Shown here: in pieces, positions 10,290-22,011 of the stretch
Layout of the letters: every line of letters begins with the position of its first letter
How positions within the stretch are numbered: position 1 is the first letter of the stretch
Source of the DNA: Reticulitermes speratus
Taxonomy: Eukaryota; Arthropoda; Insecta; Blattodea; Rhinotermitidae
DNA length: 64,000 bases
Direction: 5' to 3'
Assembly (NCBI GenBank): GCA_021186555.1
Contig: JAJKFL010000012.1
Span: 21,525,711 to 21,589,710 of the forward strand
Position numbers and translations under genes: made by a program
Notes under the pieces: model-generated
Told to the model about the DNA's origin: nothing
The model's database searches: none
The model's input: the letters and a program-made list of their open reading frames with translations, nothing else

Positions 10290-10430
10290 AATTGTATTCT
10301 ATATTATATGTTATGTTGCTGTATGTTAAGCTGTACTTGTTTTAACTGTATTGTAAACTAGGACGATTTCCACATCCACACGAGATTGTACTCCCGGCAG
10401 GATTTACGGGAAAATGAATGAAATGAAAAT
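10290..10430 (+). repeat. Second copy of the LINE 3' end
   Basis: The block with ACGATTTCCACATCCACA, then CTCCCGGCAGGATTT, repeats the one at about 9970-10020 (ACGATTTCCACATGCACA, CTCCCAGTAGGATTT). The same LINE family therefore left a second, very short 3' remnant, or the tail is duplicated. Confidence 0.6.
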
Positions 10431-10549
10431 TACATTTACACGTTCATACGGTTGGCATAATCACACTTCCTTGCCTTGCGCTGCAACTCAATACTACTCT
10501 TCTTTGTATTATCTTCGGAATTGCAGTTTAACAAAATACATGTTACACG

Positions 10550-10667
10550 GAATTACGGCCGGAAAACACACCGCCGCCATCCGCATTCACAACTCGATAC
10601 AGCAAACAGAATTACGGCCGGCAAACACACCGCCGCCATCCGCATTCACCACTCGATACAGCAAACG
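10550..10667. repeat. 59-bp tandem duplication
   Basis: Two adjacent copies (10550-10608 and 10609-10667) start GAATTACGGCCGG and end CGATACAGCAAAC. They differ at only a few positions, so the duplication is recent. Confidence 0.85.
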
Positions 10668-11429
10668 TCCTTACGAGCCAGCAATTACACAAGTCCCTAC
10701 ACAAAGTTTCTCGCTACTAAGTTATAATCTTACTGCATATGATACTTACATGTTTATAGTTTCACAATCATATTCCTTACTCTGCGTCACAAGCGTCGTA
10801 TGCAGCACACACCCCATCCCAAACCTCCGAACTTCCGTGGTAACTATGTTCTCACTAAGTACTAAACACAGATTACTACTACCAGATATGAAACTGTAAT
10901 GCTATTGGTCAAAGCATAGAACATCTGCAATACGACAAGCGAGGTTGTCGGGAGTCTGACTCATGTAAGATCGTCCGGCAGATCGACTGGTTTTACATGC
11001 GAGTCCTATACACGTTGGTCACACACCACCTGCCACTAGTGCACTTGGTTAACCGCATCAAACAGCATGCTCCATTCGTTTGGCGCACAGATTAACTACG
11101 TTTGGCGTAACCACAACATACTACTAGATAATCTGTGCCCACAACCGCAGCCACAGATCATCTAGTAGAAAAGATAAAAGTTGGAAACTTGACTCTCCCG
11201 CCATCTATGCACAGCGCTGTCAAAGTAACATGTCTGTCATCATGATGATGACACCTATGCCAGAAGTTAGTACTAACACAATGTGACTACTGGGTCAATC
11301 GGTAACAAAATCCACTACTATCTTACCTACAGTATTCTCTTATATTTTTAATTACCAACAGCCTGCACTTAGTTACGTCCTCTTTATTGACACACAGGTT
11401 TCGATGCTAACTACAGCAGTATGCTCAGT
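10668..11429. other. Unassigned, with one stem-loop
   Basis: No gene was recognised. A 17-bp inverted repeat with one mismatch pairs 11121-11137 with 11152-11168 around a 14-nt loop. Confidence 0.5.
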
Positions 11430-11780
11430 GTCATCCTAACACACTGCCAGTCATAGTATGTTGTATTATCTGCACTCTTTGTTTGCATATTTTTCACTAT
11501 TTTTCTTCCTGTTGCACCTGTGATATTGCATTTCATTTCCATTTGCTTCCCTTATTGTAACTACCTGCTATAACATTGTCATGTTCAGTTATTGGTTGCT
11601 GTACTTATAGCCACAGCAGGATAACCAACAACTGAACAAGTTACAATAAAAGAAATGGAACACATGTGAACAAGTAGCCTATGAGTGCACCAAGAAACAA
11701 CTGAGTGCAAAAGTGCAAAATATCAACACAGGAAGTGAAATAATACAACCACCTACAAACGTTAGGATGTGTAACTAGTG
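11430..11780. repeat. Imperfect foldback (MITE-like)
   Basis: Nested inverted blocks pair across a centre near 11608. CATCCTAACACAC (about 11431) pairs with TTAGGATGTG (about 11762). TTGTATTAT pairs with AATAATACAA. TTTCCATTTG...TTATTGTAAC pairs with GTTACAATAA...AAATGGA. GTTCAG...GGTTG pairs with CAAC...CTGAAC. The arms are about 170 bp and diverged. No coding content. Confidence 0.55.
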
Positions 11781-11879
11781 AAGATGATGAAGCAGTCAGC
11801 ACCAAAATGCAGTCAATACACAGAATACATACAATTGTAGAGTTTTGGTAAATACAATATAAAATTATTCTTTCTTCTT

Positions 11880-14195
11880 CTTTGGTGCAACAGCCTTTTT
11901 AGGCCAAGACCGCCCCAATGATCTTCTTCAATTGATTCCTTTCCTGGGCTTTCCTTTTCCATTGGCTTACTTTAAGAGTCTTGAGGTCGTTTTCTACATC
12001 ATCAAGCCACCGTGTAGCTGGTCTTCCTACTTTCCTTTTTACATAAAATGGATCATTAAAAGTGACCTTTTTACAGGGGTTGTTATCATCTGTTCTAAAT
12101 AGATGTCCTAGCCATCTCAATCGGTTGGCTTTTACCACTTTAATTACATCTGGCTGTTTATACAGGTTGAAAATTTCTGTATTATATCTTATACGCCAGA
12201 TGCCTCTATCAATTACGACCCCATATATTTTTCTCAGAACTTATTTTTCAAAAGTCATAAGTTTTTCTATATTTCTTTTGTTCAAGGTCCAACTTTCCGA
12301 TCCATATGTAAGGACCGGTCTAATTAATGATTTATATAGTTTGCATTTTGTTTTTCTACTAAGAAAATGGGACTGAAGTTGTTTCTTTAAGCCATAATAG
12401 CTTTTATTTGCCGTCTGTATTCTTGAGTTTATTTCTGTTGTTATATTATTATCATTTGTGATTATTGTTCCAAGATACTTAAAGTCTGTAATACATTCAA
12501 ATTTGTAACTGTTAATGATAATAAAATCTCTGTGTGAAGGTGTATTGACAGCTTCCAAATACTTAGTTTTATCTTGGTTAATTATGAGTCCCATCCTCTT
12601 TGCAGCCTCTTCTAGTTTAATAAATGCTTCACTGACAACCCTTTCAGTTCGACCTATTATATCCACATCATCTGCATAAGCCAAAAGCTGTGTGGATTTG
12701 TGAAATAATGTGCCTCGTATATCTATACCAGACTCTCTAATAACTTTCTCGAGAGCAATGTTAAAAAGGAGACATGATAGAGCATCACCTTGTCATAGTC
12801 CCTTCTGTGTCGCAAACATATCCGATAATTGATTCTGAATCCTTATTCTACATTTAACATTCTTAAGAAATGCTTTGGTAAGTCTTAGCTTCCTTGGAAT
12901 TTCAGACTCTTCCATTGCTTTAAACAGTTGTTCTCGTTCAATACTATCATATGCGGCCTCAATATCTATGAACAAATGGTATGTATTAATCTTATATTCA
13001 CGTGATTTTTGTAATATTTGCCTTAGTGTGTGTATTTGGTCAGTAATAGATTTCCCCGATTTAAATCCACATTGGTAATTGCCAATCTGTTTTTCTACAT
13101 ATGGTTGTATTTTTTTTAAATAGTATGACCGAGAATATCTTATAAATTGTGTTAAGTAGAGTGAGTCCTCTGTAATTCTTACATTTAGTAGGGTCTCCTT
13201 TTTTATATATTGGACAAATAACGCCTTCTTCCCATTCTGGAGGTAACTTCTCTGTTTTCCATGTCTGAATAATAATATGATATATCATTTCCAACATGAC
13301 TGGTTCAGCTACTTTGATCAGTTCTGCATTTAGACTGTCAGGTCCTGGGGCTCGATTATTTTTAAGTTGTTTAATAGCCTCGCTAACATCTGCCCAACTT
13401 GGTAGGAAATTTTCATCTAATTTATACCTGGTATCTTCTAAGTTCTCATCTATTTGTTCCATTTAATTGTGGTTGCATTCTCTACCATCAAGTAAGGTCA
13501 TATAGTGCTTTTTCCAACATTTAATTACTTCTTTTTCATCACTCGTTAAGTCTCCATTTGAATTTCTACATGTTAAAATCTTTGGTTTAAACTCTTTCCT
13601 TAGATTATTTGTTAACTTGTAAAATTTCCTGGATTCATTTAATTGATTGTATTCCTCTAGCTCTTTTAGGAGATCTTCATAAAAAGCCTTTTTTTTTACT
13701 CTTATGGATTTTTTTTTTCTTTTCTTCTCAATTCCTTATATTTTTCAACAGAGTTTCTTGTTCGTTTTTGTATTGTTTCCTTATATGCTTTGTTCTTTTC
13801 TTCTGTAACTTTAGAGCATTCCTCATCATACCACAGTTTATTAGTCCTGCTTTTCCTTTCTTTAATAACTTCTTCGGTTATATTAACAATAACCTCTTTA
13901 CAAAAAGCCCAGCTTTCCTTATTTGATTCAATATCACACTCTCTTGTCAGTCCAGCTGACAGTGCTGTTAGATATCTATTTTAATTATGGGATCTTTTAA
14001 CCTTTCTATATCATATTTTCTATCTCTTCTTAGGTGTCGATGTATGAAGTGCCTGCTTATTCTACAATGAAGTTTAGCTAGGACTAGAAAGTGGTCAGAG
14101 TCAACATTTGCTCCTCTATAACTTCTAATATCAAGTATATTACTTCTGTGTTCTCTGTCTATCAGCAGATGGTCAATCTGATTGACTGAATATAA
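11880..14195 (-). mobile_element. RTE-like LINE, 5'-truncated and decayed
   Basis: On the - strand the order is: C-terminus of an AP-endonuclease (NQIDHLLIDREHRSNILD and DSDHFLVLAK, about 14190-14030), linker, RT with PGPDSLNAELIK (about 13340), YRGLTLLNTIYKIFS (about 13160), FIDIEAAYDSIE (about 12970), catalytic AYADD (about 12680), YLGTII (about 12470), and a C-terminal GRPATRWLDD segment ending at 11899. The 3' tail is AAG/AAAG-rich. Frames are broken, including a stop at 12793 where the family has RQGD. Most of the endonuclease is missing. Clade assignment (RTE/BovB against jockey group) is by eye. Confidence 0.85.
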
Positions 14196-15204
14196 AATTT
14201 TACCAATAATTTATCACTATCAGACCAATGAATAAATGTGAAATTCTGCTATTGCAGAGTAACTTCTCCATATGTTGGACAAAAGTGTGTGCAGGTGAAG
14301 AAACATTTAATTGACAGCTGTCAAAACTCCCTTACTGAAATTTACTGGACTATGATACAGAAAAAAACTTAATATTAATAATGATTAAGCACAGGTAAAA
14401 TAGAGATATCATCAATAAGAAATGTCTTTGAATGACAGGCATTTACATTCAAATTAGTAACATTTACATTTATATACATATTATGATTCACTTTTAAACA
14501 TTAAAAATTCATTTTCTTCACTAATATTCTCTATAAAATCAAAAATGGTATTTGTTATTTCATTATAACCATAAGTAATTGAATTTGTCGGACTGTAGTG
14601 TGTAGTGCATTGGTTGTTCATCAATGAGACAGTACAGTGATATGCAGCCAAGGCACTATAAGGTACAGCAAGTTGGAGAATGAAAACAGTAATTCCCAGT
14701 AAGAACCTCAAAATGTACATTGTCTTTAAAAAAGCCCACATGACATGCAGAAAATTAACTACATACTGATAAGTATAAATAAAAGTAATCATATAATTAC
14801 TTATATACAATTCTTGAGAACCCAGTACTGAAGTGCGTAACATGAGCATTATGTAAGTCAGAGAAAAATAATGCCACTTAATTTCTAAGTATACATGTAA
14901 CTGCAGTGCAGGACTGTTCTTGTCAAGATGGAAGCATACTGGAGTCTAAGACATGTGTAACACTATTAAATTTTCCACTCTTGTCTTCATGTGTCTTGTT
15001 TCAAGTGTAATATTTGATGGAGCTCATATTAGTGGCTGTGACGCATACACTTCCATTAACTCAATAACTGATGTATGTTCTTCATACTGACTTTTGAGAG
15101 TCAGTGTGACAGCCATGAGTTATGCCACTTGAATCATGATGCTTAGAGTGAACTTGTGGGCAGGAGACAAACTGTTAACTAATACACCACTGGCTGTAGG
15201 GAAA
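14196..15204 (-). other. Unassigned, with a 122-codon hydrophobic frame
   Basis: The only notable content is an open frame at 14481-14849 on the - strand. It has several hydrophobic stretches (about residues 15-75) and an acidic C-terminus. I do not recognise it and there is no partner exon in view. It could be chance in AT-rich DNA or a decayed membrane-protein exon. Confidence 0.25.
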
Positions 15205-16590
15205 AAATAAAGAGCCATTACTTTTCTACTGACTTACTTGTGTGACAGAATTTTCCTCTTCTTCTTTGTAGCCCTCTGCCTAATTGCTTCACTTATTGAT
15301 CGGGGGTTTTTTTTACACCACCATGGAATAGCAATTCTTGTGATACTTCTCACAATACCATCTACTAATTTTTGGCTGTGAAATGAAGAATGAGAAGACC
15401 CAATGCAACCAAATCAACTGTGTTCTTGACGGTAACTGTAATGTCCTCTTCAACTGAACCCACGTGAGCACCCTTTGCCATCTTAGACTCCAGCAGAATT
15501 ATAGAAGCATTTAAAGTCTCTACCAGCTTCTTGGAAGGATAGGTTAGGAACTATTTGTCTTCATCATACTATCTGAAATATATGAAAGCATTGGTCACCA
15601 ACATCGTTGGTGATGTGAGATATGAAACCACTGACATACACTACTGAAAAGTTTTTCATCACTTCCTCATGCTCAACTTCCTCTGCAACATGAATAGGAA
15701 CAGCATCATCTGTTCGAATACCATGACTTGTAGATGGATGTGGCAGAGAAGCAGCAGATTACTCGAGGAATGAATGTAGATTGTCCAGAAGCTCAGTGTC
15801 ATCATCCTCACAGCTTGTGTTACTCAGACCTCTAAAAGCAAGCCATTGATGATACTAGTTTTCAGGGCATCCACAAACTGTCCCACAGTTGGGTTGTTAT
15901 TTGAACCAGAGTGCAACGAATAACACGAAATTTGTTCTCAAGGGGATCCTGTTTGAGATTTCAGGTCTCAAGATATTTGAAACTGCCTTTCTTAACAGAC
16001 TCCACACATGCTGGACAGCCCAAATATTAATCAGCCACCCATTTTGTGAAGGAGGAGGTTTATTAAAGGCAGGTTTACCATCCTTGAGGAAGATCCAGCT
16101 ACTGACCCCCATACGTGCCTTGGTCTAGTGACATATACGAGGGCTGTCATTGCTAAGTGGGCTAAGCAATTTCTTTACTGGGGAAGCATGCTTCACGCTA
16201 TTGAAACTGTCAAACAGTCGATCACCTCCTCCATAAACACAGCTGTTGCAACACATTCGCCACCAAAATTCCTGAAAGAGACATTAAAAATCATGAGAGA
16301 AAATCCAGTAACACTGCACTATCATGGTCAATTCAAAAAGAAACATTTTCCTACAAAGGAGTAGGTTAAATTTGTGTCACTTGACTTCTTATTACAACAC
16401 AATGAAGGCACAGCAGTGTTCCTTACCTCCAGACGCTACAGATGTAGCATTGAGACTTGCTGCTACAGTGTGGTTCATCACCTGTGCAGCCAAGCTGAAC
16501 TTCATTGGACACTGCAGCAGGGGACAGGTGGGCAGCTATGAGCTTGTAGAGAAGGCAGACAAATTTTTTTTAAGATAAGACATCCCTGTT
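15205..16590 (-). pseudogene. P-element-like transposase remnant
   Basis: Translating the - strand in shifting frames gives a run of segments typical of insect P-element/THAP9-type transposases. The most telling are GKPAFNKPPPSQNGWL (about 16080-16030), a QDPLEN box with a following N-x-F (about 15960), NPTVGQFVDALKTSIINGL (about 15895-15840), SNTSCEDDDTELLDNLHS (about 15830-15780) and LVETLNASIILLESKMAKGAHV (split over about 15525-15460). A Lys/Arg-rich end reads IAIPWWCKKNPRSI to about 15240. Many stops and shifts are present. No THAP domain or terminal repeats were found. Confidence 0.7.
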
Positions 16591-16661
16591 AGTGTTAACA
16601 AATCACAAGTGTATGTATCAAATCAGTCACATACAACACAAATTTTTATCAATTTATTCAC

Positions 16662-16702
16662 GGCTACATATTTTGGCTTTAATTGCGAGCCATCGTCAGG
16701 CC
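16662..16702 (-). ncRNA. Hammerhead-like motif, core-mutated
   Basis: The - strand reads CTGACGA, a GGCT/AGCC stem II, then AAAA where GAAA is required, then TATGTA and GCC. The flanking GGC/GCC can form a 3-bp stem I. The G-to-A change at the first base of GAAA hits the invariant G12, so it should be inactive. Confidence 0.5.
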
Positions 16703-18084
16703 TTTTATAAACGTTAAACCTTTATAAAAGGCAAAAATTTTCTTCTTCATATGCAAGAACTAGAATCGGCTCAAAAGCATCGTATTGCTCCGAAACGTCG
16801 GCGAATAGCTGTATACTAAACTACGCTGCGTTCCCTCACAGAAGGCATGTTATATCTGTAGCAACGTTGCGAGATTTTAGGGTCTGACAGTGGCGCTGAT
16901 GACGACTGCAGCCTTTCCTAACGCTGCGCGACCGGCGACGTTAAAGGTTCTGGATCTGCATGGTCAGCAGTCCGAGTTGGCAAGTTTGGACTGCTTGACC
17001 TTGAAGATGAGGGCACTGCGTTATTCAAAACTTCGGTAACTGTTTACCAGTCTACACGATTTGACATCCCAGACACTTTAACCTTCTAACGACTTTCTTA
17101 ATTATCTTCAGTTCATTGACATGTAATTGCAGTGTAAATACGTAAGACCGAAGAGTATATGATAAAAATCAGAAAAAGCAAATAGGGCCACCTACTCTTG
17201 TTCACATGTGTGTTACCTGGCAAGTCTTACAAGCGTCTATCCAACTTTGCTGTACTTCCAGTCACGTAATCACTTCCCTTCATGCTCAAATAAGCCCTTC
17301 CTTAGATCGTCCCGCCCTCTCTTACTTTCCAGTTGCGGCTTTCAGTTCCGATAATTTTCCACATTGTAGTTTTCAATTCGTATTCCAGTTTAAGCACACT
17401 TCACAATGCTACAAGCTCCGGCAGTGTGACTGCTTTGACTTCCTTAATTGCTATGGTTACTATTGTTCATAAGATTCCGGTTATTAGCATGGCACAACAT
17501 GCGGAGCGCATGTTGTGCCAGTCTCGTTACCACAAATTCATGCGCCCCTACGCAGATACTAGGACTGTAGACAATTTGCCCTTCAGCGCCAACCTCGGTG
17601 CACTGTACAGACCTTTAATTCTTTACACGCTGCAGGCGTCGGCGCAATGTAAGGACGGGAATGTATTAAAGTATACACCTCAAATTTTTGTGAAGCCTTC
17701 TGACTGTCACTGTGTCTAAAGTAGCGACTTTCCTTGGTCACTTAAAGACTGCAATAAAGTTTTGGTGTTGTGTGTCCCAAAAAAAAAAGTGTGGGACTAA
17801 AAGTTAGAAGGTGTAAAACGATGTTCAATTCCTGGAGAAATAATAAATCTAGGCGTTGGAACAAAATTTAATAACGCCTCAAATCTTGTCCCCTTTGGAA
17901 CACAACAAGAAGCTCTGCTGCAATACGAGTATTTTGTGTTGCACTCGTGATGTGTCTTACCACATTTCGACATAAAGTGATCCAAAAAATGGGACAAGAA
18001 GAAGTTAATATATGAAAACATGTGTGAGCCCATGAGCAACGCGGATAATTATCCTTGTGCGCGCCATGTAATAGCACGGGAGAG
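16703..18084. other. Unassigned, moderately GC-rich
   Basis: Around 16970-17060 there is a sequence resembling a worn hammerhead hairpin (TTGAAGATGAGGGC...AAAACTTCGGTAACTG). No gene was recognised in 17060-18084; open frames there have no domain I know. Confidence 0.4.
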
Positions 18085-18320
18085 TCGTTGTATAGACGTA
18101 CGCGTTCTTAACCTTGAGACTGATTAGAATCGAGTAGTCAGCTTCACGCTCCGGCCTCCTTTCCTCGAGGATTTAGTCCCCGATGCTAGTTGAGCAGGAG
18201 GCTGTGTAGGATATAAAAACTGTCCAGACGCTTTAAAGAATAGAAAAACCTCTTGCCTCTGCCGAGAATCAAACCAAAATTTCTCGGTTGTCCATTCCGT
18301 AACCTATTGTATGTATCGAA
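18085..18320 (-). mobile_element. SINE family A copy
   Basis: This is a diverged copy of the tRNA-derived SINE repeated at 20925, 22545, 27770, 32395, 46580, 47112 and 49421. Shared landmarks on this strand are CTCCGGCC..., CAGGAGGCTGTGTAGG, CTGTCCAGACG and GCCGAGAATCAAACC, the last being the reversed B box. Confidence 0.6.
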
Positions 18321-18684
18321 TATGTTAGCCCTGGTTCTTAAATACTAGGTTTTTTCTGCTTTTAATTTTCTTCGCCCGTATATGTTCCTACCAGCACCAC
18401 TAAATATACTCATATTTTGCAATGGTCTTCCATTGGCAGTTCATGTGTCCTGAATTTAGCTCTCTTCTACAGGACCTGACCTCCTGAACATGAGGTTTCT
18501 TACGAAACCATTGCCAGAACATTGTTTCCACCATCGTATTAATACTTATTATTCCCTCATATTGGAATGTTTTCCTAAAGCTCTCTGATAACGATTCATT
18601 ATACCAAAGCTCAGGTGGACATTATCCACATTTTCTCAGGTATATATTTTTAAACACATATATTTTCTATTTTCGGGAATCAAA

Positions 18685-19075
18685 ATGATTTCTCCAGTTC
18701 CTTTGCCCAGCTCAGATGCTCAAAAAAGAAAGAGAGAACAGCATCGTGGATCTGTTGTATTAACCAGCAGTCGCTATGTAAAGAAAGAGAAGAAAAATGC
18801 TGCAAGAAAGAAAGAACTGGAGTTGAGAAAGTCTGGAAGACAAGAGTGCGAAAGGTTACAGTTACACTAAGAAGACTTTTTCAGGAGAAGCCTTTCGGCG
18901 ACAGAGAAGACAGTCCTTATTTGTACTGTAACGAGCTATTCTCCCTTCAAAGCCTGGAGAATCTTGGATTCGGTGTACTTAATGCAAAGTGTGGACACAC
19001 TGTCTGTGTGCTGGAGTTTCAAAAAGAGCGAAAATATTCATCTGTGAGATATGCGAATGAAGGAGGGAAGTAAAG
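18685..19075 (+). pseudogene. pogo/Tigger-type transposase C-terminus
   Basis: The segment reads SPVPLPSSDAQKRKR then GSVVLTSSRYVKK, the proline/basic linker that ends the DDE part of many pogo/Tigger transposases (family LTSSPY...). In another frame it continues as VFQEKP-like then YLYCNELFSL, resembling the C-terminal zinc-finger tail (CIYCxELFS) of such proteins. The switch of frame at about 18850 marks it as decayed. The catalytic domain was not found upstream. Confidence 0.6.
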
Positions 19076-20254
19076 GGAGACATTTCATGTGTACTCTCTC
19101 GTGATATGTAAAATCTCTCTGTTCAAAATGCCGCTGTGAACTTAGAAACTCTCTTAAGAGTACCAATGAAATACACGATTACTTCTAGAAATATATTTTT
19201 CTTCAGTTTTTCAATGCCCGTGTTATTTTATCCTGACTATTAAGCCTAAAATGACACAGAAGGTTGTAATATAAAATATATAAAAAGGAAAGAAGTATTT
19301 ACTGCTGTACTTCACTACAGCCATCATGTAATCTCTTTTACATTAGACAGCGAACACAGTGAAAGCCTCGTTCTAAATAATTACACTACATTTTTTATTT
19401 GGCAATACTAAAATGGTATGTCATTTTAGGCTCTGTTCCGTGTGTGGTTTATTTTCCTATGTATTTTCCTTATGGTCATGTGCCGTCTGAATGGTCAGCT
19501 TTATGGCTGTTTGTCAGCACATTAACAATGAAGAATTGAATTGGATTCAAGGAAATTATTTTGGCAAATGTTATTTTAATATTTGTGATGAATGCTAGTG
19601 TCCAGTACGGGAATACTGAAATATTGGCTATTACCCTAAGCACCAAAATTTAGTGGAATACTTAGTGGCCAACATATTTATTCAACACATAAAAGTGCTG
19701 TATAAAATTTGCAGATGTTTCCCCATCCCACAACATAAAATATAATCGTAAATCTCCGGCCGCTTGACCGGATGTCTGCATGCTGTAACTCGAGAAGTAA
19801 TGAAGTTATAACAAATTTGATATAAATTTTATGTCATTGAAGGTCGCCCCAAATTCTTATATCCTAACTCTTCAATGACCCGGGAGTTTAAATTCCAACT
19901 AGACGGAGAGGTTTTATATTTACAGTAACCTTAAAGTCTTTAAATCGAAGTGTGTAAACATCTGTGAAGTTACGAAGTATATCTCGACCCGAAGGTCAGG
20001 TTCTTTGCTGATAAGGAGCATTAGAAACACCTTTATATACTACTGTACTACTAAGTGTGCAGAGTGACTCGGCACACTTAGAAGTAATTAAAGGTAAAGA
20101 AGGTCGTAATGCATAGGTATTTGCAACATTTCTTTCGGTAAAAGCGAGGCTGTTTGTGATTGCAAAAAGAAAAAAATTGTTTAAACACACAACATTTGAC
20201 CAACAGATGCACTCTTATTACACGTTTTTGTATTTACAATACAATCGCCGTGAA
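19076..20254. other. No feature seen
   Basis: AT-rich sequence with no recognised gene, RNA or repeat. Confidence 0.5.
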
Positions 20255-20302
20255 TCAGTCCGACATGTTTCAGTCTCTTGTTGGGACCAACATCAGGGAC
20301 TT
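20255..20302 (-). ncRNA. Hammerhead-like motif with GUC site
   Basis: The - strand reads AGTCC, CTGATGT (core CTGATGA with last A to T), a GGTC...GAC-type stem II, GAAAC, ATGTC, GGACT. AGTCC and GGACT give a perfect 5-bp stem I, and the cleavage triplet would be GUC, the preferred one. The A9 change probably weakens or kills it. Confidence 0.55.
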
Positions 20303-20554
20303 TTCTTTAAAATAATAAATTACACTTTACAAATTAACAATATAGGTAACATATTAAAAATACAAAATATATAAAGGTTAAAGCTGTAGGCTATCTCTCT
20401 GTTGGGCCCTCGATCCACTGTGTGTCGGAAGTTGTCTGTTTACGTGTGGGAGGTTAAGACAGTACAATTGTTTACCTGAAGCGCGCGCTCGCTTGTGTGT
20501 GTACTGCTGCAGGACGCTGCGAAGTGCTAGGAATATACAGCGTCGGTAATGTGC

Positions 20555-20798
20555 GAAATGTGCGTGGGATGATACTGACAGGTAAGACAGAACTACTGAC
20601 ACAAAATGTGCGTGGGATGATACTGACAGATAAGACAGAACTACTGACACAAAATGTGCGTGGGATGATACTGACAGATAAGACAGAACTACTGGCACAA
20701 AATGTGCGTCGAATGATACTGACAGGTAAGACAGAACTACTGGCACAAAATGTGCGTGGGATGATACTGACAGGTAAGACAGAACTACTTGCACAAAA
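20555..20798. repeat. 48-bp tandem repeat, five units
   Basis: The unit begins AAATGTGCGTGGGATGATA and ends ACAGAACTACTGACACA. Copies differ at a few bases. Because 48 is a multiple of three, both strands show open repeat frames, which I do not treat as genes. Most units carry CAG/GTAAGA, a splice-donor-like string. Confidence 0.9.
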
Positions 20799-20814
20799 CC
20801 CGTACAAGTATCAC

Positions 20815-20910
20815 TTTGTGCACCATAGCAGGGACTGGCCTGGAATTGAACCTGGGCCTCCGGGTTGAATGGCCGGTGACTAAATTTACAAACCACGACA
20901 CAGCCCGGTT
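20815..20910 (-). mobile_element. tRNA-like SINE head (short)
   Basis: The - strand has GGTTCAATTCCAGGCC, a B-box, and a preceding GGCTGTGTCGTGGTTTG..., which could be a worn A-box region. It is too imperfect for a tRNA gene, and is most likely a SINE head next to the tandem array. Confidence 0.4.
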
Positions 20911-20924
20911 TACCTGAAGCAGAA

Positions 20925-21215
20925 AGTAAAGTTGTCCCTGTACACGCAATAAAGGCATATAGTTTAGTGGAGTTTTAGCTCCACTCATTCTTAACCTCTG
21001 TAGCAGATGGAGGTTTGTGGTCATCTTCACGCCACTGCCGCTTTAGCCCCGGGCAGGTGTCCATGGTACCCACTGGTTAGAAAAATACGTGGGGCTAAGA
21101 GTCGATCTGGAAAAGAGAAAATGTATTGTCCGTGAAGAAAATCGAACCGCAATTCTTCGGTTTTCCAGCCTGTAGCTTAGTCACTATACGGACTGAGCTA
21201 TTTGGGCTCTGGTTT
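20925..21215 (-). mobile_element. SINE family A copy
   Basis: Shares the landmarks GTAAAGTTGTCCCTG, AAGGCATATAG, TAGCTCCACTCAT, CGCTTTAGCCCCGGG and a reversed B box (AAAATCGAACCGCAA) with the other family A copies. Near full length. Confidence 0.7.
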
Positions 21216-21262
21216 ACTTTAGGTGGTGGGTCAAAGTAATAGGTTGAAGCTATCCTGTAGAC

Positions 21263-21530
21263 CACTGTTTCCCTTTTTTTCATGAAGGAACCCCTAAAAT
21301 CATTTTTCGTAACCCGAGGAACCCCTACACATGAAAATGAAAGTAAAACAAAGACCCAGTTGGTAGCACACGGTGAGTACTCCAGAATTACCAATTTCCG
21401 GACAAAATTCCCTCGATACTTACAAGAATATTTGCAATTTTTGCCACATACGAAAAGTTTATTTATTGATTCCACCATTTCTCGCGAAATCCTTAACGAT
21501 GTTCTGCGGAACCCTGATTGGGAAACACTG
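21263..21530. mobile_element. hAT-like MITE
   Basis: 11-bp terminal inverted repeats CACTGTTTCCC (21263-21273) and GGGAAACACTG (21520-21530) resemble hAT ends. The 8-bp flanks CTGTAGAC and CAGCAGAC match at 6 of 8 positions, as a worn hAT target-site duplication would. Length is 268 bp and it is non-coding. Confidence 0.55.
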
Positions 21531-21737
21531 CAGCAGACTCATGAGATGCAGTGCTAGACTGGTCCTATAGAACGGGAAGGATAGCTGATCAGTTACTGCA
21601 CGGATTGACGAAAGCTAGAAGGCGGCAAGTGTTGACAGTCAGCTTAACAACAGACTCTATCACTGATTACACAGGAGCTATCTGCAACAAGAGGAAACAC
21701 TAATCTCATTAGCCATATTAACTCATAGGTTTCTAAA

Positions 21738-22011
21738 ATGAGCTTCCGTTATTCAAAATCAAACTTGAAGCAATTGGACCAGAATGTCGTGTGGAAAATC
21801 TTCTTCGTGTTTTGTCTGTTACACAATGAAGTTTGCGATTCTGCTACAAGAACTGAACAGATTTACTTCAGTGCTAGAGATATCCGTCTGGGAGCCTTCG
21901 GAAGACATTTCGGTGTTGGGTCACCAGACAATAAAGTGTCGGGTATTTGTCAAGATTGTAGTGAAATGTACCTGCAAACTGTGGCCAACTTCACTCCCTG
22001 GATCTTCAACA
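21738..22011 (+). CDS. NRF-6-like gene, exon 1: signal peptide and start of NRF domain
   Basis: ATG at 21738, then a hydrophobic core KIFFVFCLL (about residues 22-30) that reads as a signal peptide, with cleavage plausible near residue 37. The exon ends [20 protein letters not shown] then IFN. This fits the family start of the NRF domain, C..D...YL..L..., ending on the conserved Trp. The donor A|GTAAGT at 22011/22012 is strong and leaves one base (phase 1). An upstream non-coding exon is possible. Confidence 0.75.

Noticed and set aside
20378-20896. 172- and 111-codon - frames and a 123-codon + frame with repeated motifs
   Set aside because: All come from the 48-bp tandem repeat, whose length is a multiple of three and so keeps every frame open.
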